Source: Vibrio algarum
GTDB taxonomy: Bacteria; Pseudomonadota; Gammaproteobacteria; Enterobacterales; Vibrionaceae
Direction: 5' to 3'
Assembly (NCBI RefSeq): GCF_028204155.1
Contig: NZ_JAQLOI010000003.1
Location: 744,001-808,000 of the forward strand
DNA length: 64,000 nt
The notes beneath the pieces were generated by a model, which was given only the letters and a program-made list of their open reading frames with translations, did not search any database and was not told the origin of the DNA. The translations under genes and the position numbers were made by a program. Below, piece by piece: positions 54,265 to 63,875 of this stretch; position 1 is the stretch's first letter; each line of letters starts with the position of its first letter.

Positions 54265-54492
54265 TTCTTTCTGCTTATATAACTCAAGCAAATCGATTGC
54301 CTTCTCCAGTTCAACATATTTAGTTATCAATCTGCATTCAAAATCATAACAACAACAAAAGCGTGACACCCATCTCACTTATCGCACATTTTTGCCGCTA
54401 ACATTCACTTCATACACACAAATCTCTTCAACAGATTTAGTAATTGATAATTTAATATTTAATTTTTCACCCCTTTAATCGGAGAAATCGAC

Positions 54493-55203
54493 ATGGCAAC
54501 CCCGCATATTAACGCTCAACCAGGTGACTTTGCAGAAACAGTATTAATGCCAGGAGATCCACTTCGCGCTAAATATATTGCTGAAACTTTTTTAGATGAT
54601 GTAAAGCAGGTTTGTGACGTTCGCAACATGTTTGGTTACACAGGCACATATAAGGGTACAAAAGTATCGGTTATGGGTCATGGTATGGGTATCCCTTCTT
54701 GTTGCATCTATGTACATGAACTGATTGCAGAATACGGTGTGAAAAATGTAATTCGTGTCGGTAGCTGTGGCGCAGTTCGTGACGACGTAAAATTAATGGA
54801 CGTTGTGATTGGTATGGGTGCATCAACAGATTCTAAAGTAAACCGAATCCGTTTTAACGACCACGATTTCGCAGCCATCGCTGATTTTGGTCTACTTGAA
54901 GAAGCCGTTAAACAAGCTCGTATTCAAGACGTTCCTGTAAAAGTAGGAAACGTATTCTCTGCTGATCTCTTCTATACACCAGAAGCCGATATTTTCGAAA
55001 AAATGGAAAAGTTAGGGATCTTAGGTGTAGATATGGAAGCAGCGGGAATCTACGGCGTTGCTGCAGATCTTAACGCTAAAGCACTTACGATTCTTACAGT
55101 GTCTGACCACATTATCCGTGGAGAGAAGCTAAGCTCTGAAGACCGTCAAAAATCCTTTAACGATATGATGACAGTTGCACTAGAAACAGCAATTAATCTT
55201 TAA
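54493..55203 (+). CDS. deoD: Purine nucleoside phosphorylase (DeoD type)
   Basis: A 236-residue phosphorylase converting purine (deoxy)ribonucleosides to base and sugar-1-phosphate. Complete family signatures: MATPHINAQPGDFAE, MPGDPLRAKYIAETFL, GHGMGIPSCCIYVHEL, LGVDMEAAGIYGVAA and the Asp in LTVSDHIIRGE. GGAGAAA precedes the ATG. It is not in a deo operon here, so it is likely the extra vibrio copy. Confidence 0.95.
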   Translation: MATPHINAQPGDFAETVLMPGDPLRAKYIAETFLDDVKQVCDVRNMFGYTGTYKGTKVSVMGHGMGIPSCCIYVHELIAEYGVKNVIRVGSCGAVRDDVKLMDVVIGMGASTDSKVNRIRFNDHDFAAIADFGLLEEAVKQARIQDVPVKVGNVFSADLFYTPEADIFEKMEKLGILGVDMEAAGIYGVAADLNAKALTILTVSDHIIRGEKLSSEDRQKSFNDMMTVALETAINL

Positions 55204-55209
55204 TTTTTT

Positions 55210-55233
55210 GGCTGTCAGTGTTAACTGACAGCC
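55210..55233. terminator. Stem-loop between deoD and the zinc-ribbon gene
   Basis: GGCTGTCAGT and ACTGACAGCC form a perfect ten-base stem with loop GTTA. The T run is upstream, not downstream, so termination on the plus strand would be weak. Confidence 0.6.
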
Positions 55234-55257
55234 GCAGTATTTCCTGAGGGGGCGATC

Positions 55258-56725
55258 GTGTCAAACGGCAAACTACCCACGGGCGCAGATGGTTTACAGC
55301 TCAACTTTTGTAAAACATTGGCGTGTGATAACTTTGGATTGAGTGATGCAGAGCGGTATGTTCTGCAGCACGTAAACCCTAAGCGTCCAACGATGGTTTG
55401 TCGAGAGTGTGGTGCTTTCCCCCTTACTTAACAATCAAGAAGTTCTCAATGAACTTAAACGCCTACGCCAAGTTCATAGCGATGGGCTTCCGGCTTGTCG
55501 TAGCAAAGAATGTAATAATTTTGGGCTTTCTGTTCATACCCATAAAAACCTTTATCACGCTTTTGGGTACAGTGGCGATCGACAACGTTACCGCTGTAAA
55601 GAGTGCCAATCAACCTTTGTAGATAAATGGTCCGGCGCTAACAACAAGCTTCAATTTCAAGAAAACCTTCTTGCCCTTCTGTTTATGAGTTTCTCTGTTA
55701 GAGAAGTATGCCGAAAACTGAAAATTAACCCGAAAACGTTCTATGACCACGTTGATCATATTGCGAGTCGATGTCGTCGTAAACTTGCCATGTTCGATGC
55801 CCGCTGGGTCAATCATGAAGAGCACTACCACCTAGCTTCACACTTTATGCCACTGCAACCAAAGAGTAATAATGCTGTATTGTGGTTTGCAACCGGAGAA
55901 GCCCAGTCTGGCTACATTCTCTCTCAGCACATTAACTATTCAGCCGACGAAGAACCTAGCGGCCCGATTGATCATGACCCCTATAGCGCTTCGGCTCGTT
56001 TTGTATCTCGAGATTATCTATCTGAGGCCAATATCGATATTAAAGTAAAATCTCGCGACTTACGAGAACGTATTGATGAAAAATATCAGGTAATTCTTGC
56101 GAGAGGAAATGTCGAAGATCCTATGGGTAACATGACACATTTCGACTATCCCTCTAAAGGAGCTCTAATTCGTGCACCTTATACTTCATATGCGCATTTT
56201 ATGCAGATTTTCGAAATGTGTAATAATGAAAAACGCATGTCGATTTATCTCCCTCAAGACCCAGTACTTCGTTCAGCAGCTTTGACCCTTTGTTTACCAA
56301 GAATCAAACGTCAAAATGTTGACCTTATGTATGTAGAAGAGGACCCAAACTGGGATTCAAGCCAAGTTCCTGAGAAAATTGATATCATTCATATGGGCTG
56401 GTGGAAAGATAGATGGGCAATGTCATTCCAAGAGAACGCAAGCAAAGGTATTTGTTATTTAGCCGGAGATAACCCTTCCACTGATTACTGGCTACCAAGA
56501 GCCAGTATACGAAATACTCAGTTCTATCAGGAGCGATTCCAGACACTTTTTGCTAGCTTTATTAACGAGCCGCGTAGAAAACTAAGACCAGCGGGTATTT
56601 TGCCTATGTTAGATATATTCCGAGCATGGCATAATTTATGCTACCAAGATAAAGATGGAAGGACACCAGCTCAAAGACTTGGATTAACTGATCATCCACT
56701 GACTTTAAAGCAGCTACTATCCTAA
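55258..56725 (+). pseudogene. Transposase-like protein with two zinc ribbons, frameshifted
   Basis: Starts at GTG 55258 (GAGGGGG upstream). The N-terminus holds a duplicated zinc ribbon: CKTLACDNFGLS...CRECG, then CRSKECNNFGLS...CKEC (C-x4-C-x-NFGLS and C-x2-C each time). A helix-turn-helix like that of IS1 InsA follows (VREVCRKLKINPKTFYDHVD), then about 300 residues ending in GRTPAQRLGL, a tail typical of DDE transposases. The frame breaks at five C (55419-55423); a net change of -1 or +2 bases rejoins it (about 488 residues). No terminal inverted repeats were seen. It may be a domesticated transposase; I do not know its function. Confidence 0.72.
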
Positions 56726-56869
56726 CGAATTATTCGTATACTCTATAATCGTACTGCTAGATTGTGAGTTAGAGCTGATTTTTATAGAAATGCGAATCGT
56801 TTATTATGTTTTAATTAGTGATTAGTAAGAAAGTATTCATATAATGAGTACGTTTATGTAATTAACATC

Positions 56870-58366
56870 ATGGACTTAGCCTTGGATAAAGCTCACGCCG
56901 TTCTAGAAAATGAAATCGAACAACTCTCTTCACGTATTGAAGCAGAGCCAGAGGTTGTTTTGCAATTAGCAAAACAGTCCTTAGCAAGAGCTGATCATAT
57001 TTTGTACCCTGAAGGGGGTATCAAGACCGCTATTCTCATTTCTCGATGCTACTGGTACTTGATGGATTACACTCAGGGCTTAAAGGCAATTAAAGACGCT
57101 CACGCAAGACTGAACCGATTAGATACCGACCTATACCTACCTGAAATTTTACACGTACATGCTTTACAGTTCTGGGGCCAAGCCAAATACTATTCCGCAC
57201 AGCAATTTTGGATTAACGCATTAGAACAAGCTGCGCTTGTTGGTGAAACCATTATTGAGATAGAGAGCTTGATTGGCCTTGGCAATGTTTGGCGTGTAAC
57301 CAATGAACATAAATTGGCAATGTCGACACACTCACTTGCCGTTAACGTGGCAAATAATGCCCGCATAGACTGGCTAGAAGGCAAAGCAAGAATTTTACTC
57401 GCGAGAGACTTTTACCTACTCAACAATTATATCGAGATGTTGTCTGTCCTCGATGCAGCAGAAGAAGTACTAAAGCATAATAGCAATGCAACTTGGAAAG
57501 CCGAAATCTGGGAATATCGCGGATTAGCATTACTTGGATTAGAAAGAGTTAAAAACGCAGAAGAAGCAACGCTAAAAGCCTATGATCTTGCGATGAAACA
57601 TAATCTCTACTGGTTACAAACTCAAGCCTACATTAACCGTGCTAGACTCGAACTTATTCGCAATGATCTCAGTTACGCCAAACAATTATTAGCTAATGCA
57701 GAAAAAGCAGCAAAAAAATTCCAAGACGGTGATTTATTAGCTCAAATTTGCTTTCAGCAATCTGCGGTTTCAGAAAAACAAGGGGACTTCCAAGACGCCT
57801 TAGAGTCCTTCCAAAAATATAGACAATATTCTGTCAAATTGTTAAAAGATCAGACCAACCGACTTGGTATGGATAAAGCTCGAGCATCCAAAAGGCAACT
57901 TGATAATCGCGCCCGAAAATTAATAAATAGAATTAGGCGTCAGGTAGAGTTCCATCATGGTGAAAGAGGCTATTCCAATTTAGTTTCTGAAACGTATTGG
58001 TGGGAACAAATGGTCTTGTTTAAGAGTGAATTAAAAGCCTCAACTCACGCTGTGATTCTAATACAGCATGAAGATTCCGCATACCTTGAAGTGTGTATTG
58101 AATTAGCTCAATGCTTATGTAATCGAGAGGACCTAATATCCCGATTAAGTGAAGATAGAATCGGTATGTTAGTGGCGGAAAAAGGAGAGCAAGCAGAAGC
58201 TCTTTTCCACTTCATCCTTCAAACTCTTAATGACTACCCTTGGGATCGACGTGGGTTAACGGGCCACATACCTGTCGCCGTCTTACACAACATACTCTCT
58301 TTCCCATTCACGTTAGAGCAACTTGAAGAGCAAGAACAAGAACAAATGGATAAACAAAATGGATAA
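56870..58366 (+). CDS. TPR protein with degenerate GGDEF domain
   Basis: 498 residues. The first 330 are repeated helix pairs of TPR type (for example AKYYSAQQFWINALEQAALV). The C-terminal 130 residues match the GGDEF fold but the active-site loop reads RLSEDRIGMLV where the next gene has RFGGEEFLVIL, so it cannot be a cyclase. It ends inside the start of the following gene (eight-base overlap), which encodes the same architecture with an intact site. A regulatory partner of that enzyme is likely. No ribosome site is visible before the ATG. Confidence 0.82.
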   Translation: MDLALDKAHAVLENEIEQLSSRIEAEPEVVLQLAKQSLARADHILYPEGGIKTAILISRCYWYLMDYTQGLKAIKDAHARLNRLDTDLYLPEILHVHALQFWGQAKYYSAQQFWINALEQAALVGETIIEIESLIGLGNVWRVTNEHKLAMSTHSLAVNVANNARIDWLEGKARILLARDFYLLNNYIEMLSVLDAAEEVLKHNSNATWKAEIWEYRGLALLGLERVKNAEEATLKAYDLAMKHNLYWLQTQAYINRARLELIRNDLSYAKQLLANAEKAAKKFQDGDLLAQICFQQSAVSEKQGDFQDALESFQKYRQYSVKLLKDQTNRLGMDKARASKRQLDNRARKLINRIRRQVEFHHGERGYSNLVSETYWWEQMVLFKSELKASTHAVILIQHEDSAYLEVCIELAQCLCNREDLISRLSEDRIGMLVAEKGEQAEALFHFILQTLNDYPWDRRGLTGHIPVAVLHNILSFPFTLEQLEEQEQEQMDKQNG

Positions 58367-59942
58367 ACTTCTCAGTAAAGTATCAGATGCTGGTTTAGAT
58401 CCTTCTTCTGTTACCGGAGAAGAGGCCATTATTTTCTGGGATCACGTTCGAAATCATGTTGCGTCATCTCAAAATGAAAAAGCACACTGTTTCCTCATAA
58501 GTGCTGAATACCGTAGCTTACTCAATCAACACAGACAAAGTATATCAGAGCTGAAAAATGCGTTAGATCTTTTAACTCTCCCTAACGACGTGGAAGAAAT
58601 CATCACAATAAAAACCAGCTTGAGCGAAAGGCTTGTTAACGCGGGTTTATATGATGAAGCGCTCAAGGAGTTTGTCGATCTTTCCTCTCTTGCCGTCGAA
58701 TACAGTTCGATCGATGAATATGCTATAGCCGTTCTTGGAATGGGTAATCTCTGTGATGCTTACGGTGATCACGCAAAGGCTTATCGCTATTATCAGAAAA
58801 TTGACAGTATTGATCATGCTATAAGTAGTCGCTCATTAAGGCTGCGCTGTAAAATCAATATGGTCGCAACCCTTATATCACTCAATCGTATTACTACAGC
58901 AAATGACCTGCTAAAAGAGTGTGAAGAGCTCAGTATTTTAGTCAGTGATAAGAATCTCGCCGGACAGATCATTCTTTATCAGGCTAAACTTCTTAGCCGA
59001 CGAAAAGAACACCATCAAGCTTTAGCAAAATTGGCCCAAGCACAATACTTGATCCATCGTTCAACATCTCACTGGTTAGCAAATATGCTACGCCTCGAAC
59101 AAGCTCACAACCTAACGGAATTAGGCAAGACCGACTACGCAAGTATTATTCTTAAAAGTACAACGAAGAAAATACAGCAAACTTCCTCACCTTTATTGTT
59201 GCAACAATTTTATGATTCGATGAGCCATGTTTTTCGTAACCAAGGTCAATTTCAAAAAGCACTCACTTTTGAGAAAATGGGTTATCGAGTATCGACAGAT
59301 TTAATCAAAAGTATTCCCATTACTGAACTGGGTTCTCATCAACTACGTCGATTGTCTCGTTTTGAGTTACAGTTAAAACTCATCATGTCAGAACAAGAAA
59401 ACAAAGAACTCAAAGAAACCACGGAAAGCCAAAAAGATGCGGTTGCAAAACTTCAACAAGATGTATTTACCGATCCTTTAACCGGGCTGCATAATCGCCG
59501 TTGGTTAGACGTAAAGCTTAAAGATTTACTATTGCACGACACATCCTTTGCATTTTTGGTTATTGATATAGACCATTTCAAATCAATCAACGATGAACTA
59601 AGTCATTTAGTTGGCGATAAAGCCATTGTATGTGTTTCCGCTGAGCTTAAGTCTCACTTTAGGTTTAAAGGAGCTTCTTGTGTCCGTTTTGGTGGCGAAG
59701 AGTTTCTCGTTATCTTAGAACAATCCACTATCGAGCGAGCAGAGATGCATGCGGAACATTATCGCGAACATATCTACTCGTATGGTTGGAGTTCAATTCT
59801 AGGTGAAAGAGGGTTAACCGTCAGTATTGGGATTACTCTTCACCGTGATGGCGAAAATACTCAAAGAACATTTTATCGAGCTGATAAAGCGTTATACCGA
59901 GCAAAAGCGAATGGCAGAAACCAAGTCTGTATTGAAGACTAA
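58359..59942 (+). CDS. TPR-GGDEF diguanylate cyclase
   Basis: 527 residues from the ATG at 58359. TPR-like helices to about residue 330, a coiled-coil linker, then a GGDEF domain with DPLTGLHNRRWLD, VIDIDHFKSIND and the active GGEEF. The RxxD inhibitory site is absent (RFKG), so product inhibition is probably lost. Overlaps the preceding TPR/degenerate-GGDEF gene, so the two are made together. No membrane segment or signal peptide: cytoplasmic, activated by partner binding through TPR. Confidence 0.88.
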   Translation: MDKLLSKVSDAGLDPSSVTGEEAIIFWDHVRNHVASSQNEKAHCFLISAEYRSLLNQHRQSISELKNALDLLTLPNDVEEIITIKTSLSERLVNAGLYDEALKEFVDLSSLAVEYSSIDEYAIAVLGMGNLCDAYGDHAKAYRYYQKIDSIDHAISSRSLRLRCKINMVATLISLNRITTANDLLKECEELSILVSDKNLAGQIILYQAKLLSRRKEHHQALAKLAQAQYLIHRSTSHWLANMLRLEQAHNLTELGKTDYASIILKSTTKKIQQTSSPLLLQQFYDSMSHVFRNQGQFQKALTFEKMGYRVSTDLIKSIPITELGSHQLRRLSRFELQLKLIMSEQENKELKETTESQKDAVAKLQQDVFTDPLTGLHNRRWLDVKLKDLLLHDTSFAFLVIDIDHFKSINDELSHLVGDKAIVCVSAELKSHFRFKGASCVRFGGEEFLVILEQSTIERAEMHAEHYREHIYSYGWSSILGERGLTVSIGITLHRDGENTQRTFYRADKALYRAKANGRNQVCIED

Positions 59943-59955
59943 GCACATCATTTCA

Positions 59956-60843
59956 TCACAAAAAGAAAAGCGATATTCCAAATAATGCCCCTATCGTACC
60001 AATAACATTTTTCTTGGTTATTGGTTCACCATTCCAAGCATAAATTACCAAAATAAATAGCGGACTTGTGGCAATTAAGGTTTGGGCAATGGCTGGATTA
60101 GCATTTTTTAGTGCTACCTGTTGCAACCATAAGGCCAAAAATGTGCCAACAATTATCGCCAGTACTAACCACCTTCTATCTTTGCTTTTAAGTTGTTTCA
60201 ATTTACTCCACATGGAAGCAATTGGTCGCTTCTCAATAAAAACGACCACAGCAAAAACAACCAAAACACCAATACTCAAGCGGATGAGCGCGCCAAGTAA
60301 AGGTGGGACATCTCCAGCAACCAATGCGTAGTGAGAAATAACCACACCAGTCGCCTGACAGATACTTGCAAGTAAGCCAAAGCCAATACCTGACAATGAG
60401 TTTGGCTGACTATTATCATTGGGTTGAAACACAACATACGTAACCGCAATAGTGGTCACAACCACCCCTATCCAACTCTGGCTACTCAATGCACTACCAA
60501 GCACTAAAAGAGCCAATATCCCAGATAAAGGTGGCGCAAGTGATTCCAGCAAGAGCGTTTTGTTAGCACCAATTCGTTTCAAAGCGGAAAAATAGGCGCT
60601 ATCACCTATCGCAATACCTATAATCCCTGAAATAGCTAGAATCCAAAAATGTGAAGGACTCAATACCAAAGTAGGTAGAGGCAAAGTAGGAAGAACAAAC
60701 AACATCATTGTTGAGGCCACCACACCTTTGACAATATTCATCTGCATGGCACTAAATTTGTGACTAAATTGGCTATAGACCCACGTTGCCACCGCCCATG
60801 CCAATGCAGCAGAAATGGCCGCAATTTCTCCTAAATATTGCAA
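59956..60843 (-). CDS. EamA-family (DMT) permease
   Basis: A 295-residue protein with ten hydrophobic segments in two EamA repeats (first AALAWAVATWVYSQFSH, second ATGVVISHYALVAG). Members export amino acids or metabolites; substrate unknown. It converges on the TPR-GGDEF gene. Confidence 0.87.
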   Translation of the reverse strand: MQYLGEIAAISAALAWAVATWVYSQFSHKFSAMQMNIVKGVVASTMMLFVLPTLPLPTLVLSPSHFWILAISGIIGIAIGDSAYFSALKRIGANKTLLLESLAPPLSGILALLVLGSALSSQSWIGVVVTTIAVTYVVFQPNDNSQPNSLSGIGFGLLASICQATGVVISHYALVAGDVPPLLGALIRLSIGVLVVFAVVVFIEKRPIASMWSKLKQLKSKDRRWLVLAIIVGTFLALWLQQVALKNANPAIAQTLIATSPLFILVIYAWNGEPITKKNVIGTIGALFGISLFFL

Positions 60844-60996
60844 ATGAACTTCCTGTTTTATTCAGTTAAATCAAGCATCAATATCACATAACATTTCCAT
60901 AATAACTATAATTATTGTTGTTTTCTCTGTTAGACTATGAAATAAACAAATACATAACTTCTATAGCACAGTATTAACAAATACAAGGAATAGCCA

Positions 60997-61407
60997 ATGC
61001 TAGAGTATGTGGCACTAATAATACTGGTATGTGTGGTTCTGATAATTTTTTACGGAGTTATCGTTATCCACGATATACCTTACGAAATAGCTAAAAAGAG
61101 AAACCACCCACACCAAGATGCGATTCATGTTTCGGGTTGGGTTAGTTTATTTACATTGCATGTACTTTGGCCATTTTTATGGATATGGGCAACGTTATGG
61201 AGAGATGATCGAGGTTGGGGGTTTACCAAGCTTGCCGAAGAGCAAAACGATCTGGAGCATAAAATAGACCAATTAACCGATCAAATCACCACACTTCAAA
61301 AAGAAGTCAGCCAGTTAAAATATGAACGTTCCAGCAGCAAGGCTGAACAACCGATAGAGACAGCTGTTCAAGGAAAACAGGACACGAATGAGGAGCAGCC
61401 AAACTAA
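60997..61407 (+). CDS. yiaW: DUF3302 inner-membrane protein, YiaW-like
   Basis: 136 residues. Two membrane segments, then a coiled coil (EEQNDLEHKIDQLTDQITTL) and an acidic tail. Matches DUF3302, found with HlyD-type proteins as in E. coli yiaW-yiaV. AAGGA precedes the ATG. Its stop overlaps the next start (TAATG). Confidence 0.85.
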   Translation: MLEYVALIILVCVVLIIFYGVIVIHDIPYEIAKKRNHPHQDAIHVSGWVSLFTLHVLWPFLWIWATLWRDDRGWGFTKLAEEQNDLEHKIDQLTDQITTLQKEVSQLKYERSSSKAEQPIETAVQGKQDTNEEQPN

Positions 61408-62537
61408 TGGAAACTCTACTTATACTGACTTATACCGCGTTCTGTATTGCGATTTTTAAGATATTCAATATCCCTAAGAATAAATGGACTATTCCCACCG
61501 CCGTGTTGGGCGGAGTTGTTATTGTCGGCTCACTTGTTCTCGCAATGAACTACAACCACCCATACACCTCAACGGGTGGACAAGTCTTTAGCACTACACC
61601 GATCGTGCCAAGCGTGCGAGGCAAGGTTATCGAAGTAAACATTGAGCCAAATGAACCACTTAAAAAAGGGGATATTCTTTTCAAAATAGACCCTACCCCT
61701 TTTGAAGCTGACGTTATCAACAAACTCGCTCAATTAGCAGCAGCAGAACAAAACGTATTGCAACTTGAGTCCATTTATCGTGGTGCCCAGGCATCAAGCC
61801 TTCAAGCTGAAGCACAGCGTGACAAACTCGATAGAGAATACAAGAGGTACAACGCTGGCTATAAGAAAGGAGCATTCACCGCTCAACAGGTTGATACTCG
61901 TCGCCAGTCCTATTTAGCCGCAGAAGCCGCCTTGTTAGCCGCCAAAGCCAACGAGAACCAAACAAAACTTGCCTTTGAATCACAAATCAATGGAGAGAAT
62001 ACCAGCGTAGCAAGGGCTAAAGCCGAATTAGAACAGTCTCAATTCAAACTTGACGAAACCGTCGTACACGCCCCAACAGATGGTTATGTGTCACAACTGG
62101 CATTGAGACCTGGAATGATGGCAGTACCACTGCCATTGGCTCCTGTAATGACGTTTGTTCATTCAGAAGAAAAATATTATGTAGGTGCATTTAGACAGAA
62201 TGCTTCGCAACGTTTAAAACCAGGCTATGAGGCAGATTTTATCTTTCGCGCCTTACCGGGCAAAGTTTTCCAAGGTGAAGTAGTCGAAATGTTACCAGCC
62301 ATAGCTGAGGGACAATATCAGGCTCGTGGTTCATTACTGGGTAGTAACGCCTTAAGTACGAATGGTCGATTGATGGTTAAACTGAAAATACATGACGACC
62401 TATCTGAATTTAATCTGCCGCTTGGTAGCGCTGCTGAAATAGCCGTCTATTCAGAACACTTAGAACATGTTTCACTCATGCGTAAGATATTAATTCGCAT
62501 GAAAAGTTGGCAAAACTATTTATACCTAGACCATTAA
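61407..62537 (+). CDS. yiaV: HlyD-family membrane fusion protein, YiaV-like
   Basis: 376 residues. Two N-terminal membrane segments, a lipoyl half-motif (VPSVRGKVIEVNIEPNEPLKKGD, cut as VRGKVIEVNIEPNEP), a long helical hairpin (about 105-205), and the second half VHAPTDGYVSQLALRPGM. It would join an inner-membrane exporter to an outer-membrane channel, but no pump gene is nearby, as with YiaV. Ends at a strong terminator. Confidence 0.88.
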   Translation: METLLILTYTAFCIAIFKIFNIPKNKWTIPTAVLGGVVIVGSLVLAMNYNHPYTSTGGQVFSTTPIVPSVRGKVIEVNIEPNEPLKKGDILFKIDPTPFEADVINKLAQLAAAEQNVLQLESIYRGAQASSLQAEAQRDKLDREYKRYNAGYKKGAFTAQQVDTRRQSYLAAEAALLAAKANENQTKLAFESQINGENTSVARAKAELEQSQFKLDETVVHAPTDGYVSQLALRPGMMAVPLPLAPVMTFVHSEEKYYVGAFRQNASQRLKPGYEADFIFRALPGKVFQGEVVEMLPAIAEGQYQARGSLLGSNALSTNGRLMVKLKIHDDLSEFNLPLGSAAEIAVYSEHLEHVSLMRKILIRMKSWQNYLYLDH

Positions 62538-62562
62538 GCCTCTTTCCAAAACCCTAATTACT

Positions 62563-62588
62563 AAAAACCGCTTATAAAAGCGGTTTTT
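62563..62588 (+). terminator. Rho-independent terminator after yiaV
   Basis: AAAAACCGCTT and AAGCGGTTTTT pair around ATAA, giving T and A runs on both sides. Confidence 0.92.
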
Positions 62589-62794
62589 ACTTAATGACTG
62601 CGAAAAGAGAGCTCAAAAATAATGTCTATTCTCTAAAATGAGTAAACAAAATAGCTTAGGTAGCAAAGCAGCCATTCATTTGTTGCTCTTTTTTTGAATT
62701 TATTAGTAATCAAACAGGAAACTATCGAATAAATTCGCTAACATTAGGACTAACGACAACAAATATAACTATTGCGAATTAGTTTGGTTAACGA

Positions 62795-63817
62795 ATGACT
62801 AAAGAAGACTTCCAAAAAGCGGCCGAAATACTGAGAACAGCAGTACCTTTAATGATCAAACATCAGGTACCAACGACGCCACCAAACTATGCTCTGTGGT
62901 ATACCTATGTCGAAAAAACTCAACCACAGCTTAATAGTGAACTGGATGAGATCATCGCTGAGTACGGTATATGTCTTCCTAGTCATAATGAAGATCTTTA
63001 CAGGACGTATATCGCTGGTAAAACAGAATCCGATATACACGAACTAAGATCCAATTTAGAAATTCTAGTTAACGAAATATTTCTATCGATGAAGGACACC
63101 CTCGCTGACACGAGCTCATTTGAAAAATCGATCGAAAAAAGCTTTTCAAGCCTAGAAAAGGTTGAAAATGGCGGTGTCACCTTTGATGAACTTCTTTCAC
63201 TCGTTAGAAGTTTCGTCAGTGAAGCGCAATCGATACGATCATCTACCAGCTACTTCAATGAGCAGCTTAATACGGCAAGCTCTGAAATATCTAACCTGAG
63301 AGAAAAATTAGAAAAAGTTCAACGAGATGCCCTTCACGATAGTCTTTCAGGGCTACTCAACAGAGGTGCTTTTGATAAAGACATTTCTACTTATTGTTCT
63401 TCGGAACAATCGTACCCTCTGTGTTTAGTCTTAGTTGATATTGATAGCTTTAAAAGTTTAAACGATGACTACGGGCACGTATTTGGAGATATGGTCATTA
63501 AGGCTATTGCCAAGCGTCTACAGTCTAGCTGTAGAGACGGTATCGCAGCTTATCGCTATGGTGGCGAAGAGTTTGCTCTACTTATACCCAATAAACCACT
63601 TAGAATCGCCAGACAATTTGCGGAAACGGTTCGTCGCTCAATAGAAAAAATAACCGTTAAAGATAAACGCTCTGGTAAGCAAGTTAAAAATATTTCTGCT
63701 TCTTTTGGTGTCGCTCAGTTTGAAGAGGGCGAAAGCCCTATATCATTGATAGATAATGCTGATCAGCAGCTCTATAAAGCGAAGAGCTTGGGTAAAAATA
63801 GAGTTATGCCAATCTAA
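62795..63817 (+). CDS. Diguanylate cyclase with vibrio-type N-terminal domain
   Basis: 340 residues. An N-terminal helical region (EILRTAVPLMIKHQVPTTPP then NYALWYTYV) of a kind I know from vibrio cyclases such as V. cholerae VCA0956, a coiled coil, then a GGDEF domain with DSLSGLLNRGAFD, LVDIDSFKSLNDDYGH and active GGEEF. The RxxD site is missing its Asp (RDGI). Cytoplasmic. Ends at a terminator. Confidence 0.9.
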   Translation: MTKEDFQKAAEILRTAVPLMIKHQVPTTPPNYALWYTYVEKTQPQLNSELDEIIAEYGICLPSHNEDLYRTYIAGKTESDIHELRSNLEILVNEIFLSMKDTLADTSSFEKSIEKSFSSLEKVENGGVTFDELLSLVRSFVSEAQSIRSSTSYFNEQLNTASSEISNLREKLEKVQRDALHDSLSGLLNRGAFDKDISTYCSSEQSYPLCLVLVDIDSFKSLNDDYGHVFGDMVIKAIAKRLQSSCRDGIAAYRYGGEEFALLIPNKPLRIARQFAETVRRSIEKITVKDKRSGKQVKNISASFGVAQFEEGESPISLIDNADQQLYKAKSLGKNRVMPI

Positions 63818-63847
63818 GCTCAGTTAGACGACAGAAACTACCTTATT

Positions 63848-63875
63848 AAAAGAGCTTATAAATGGCTCTTTTTTT
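63848..63875 (+). terminator. Terminator after the diguanylate cyclase
   Basis: AAAAGAGC and GCTCTTTT pair around TTATAAATG, followed by more T. It also overlaps the 3' end of the minus-strand gene that runs off the window. Confidence 0.85.

Noticed and set aside
55210..56760. Active insertion sequence
   Set aside because: The hairpin on the left has no counterpart on the right, and no target duplication was seen.
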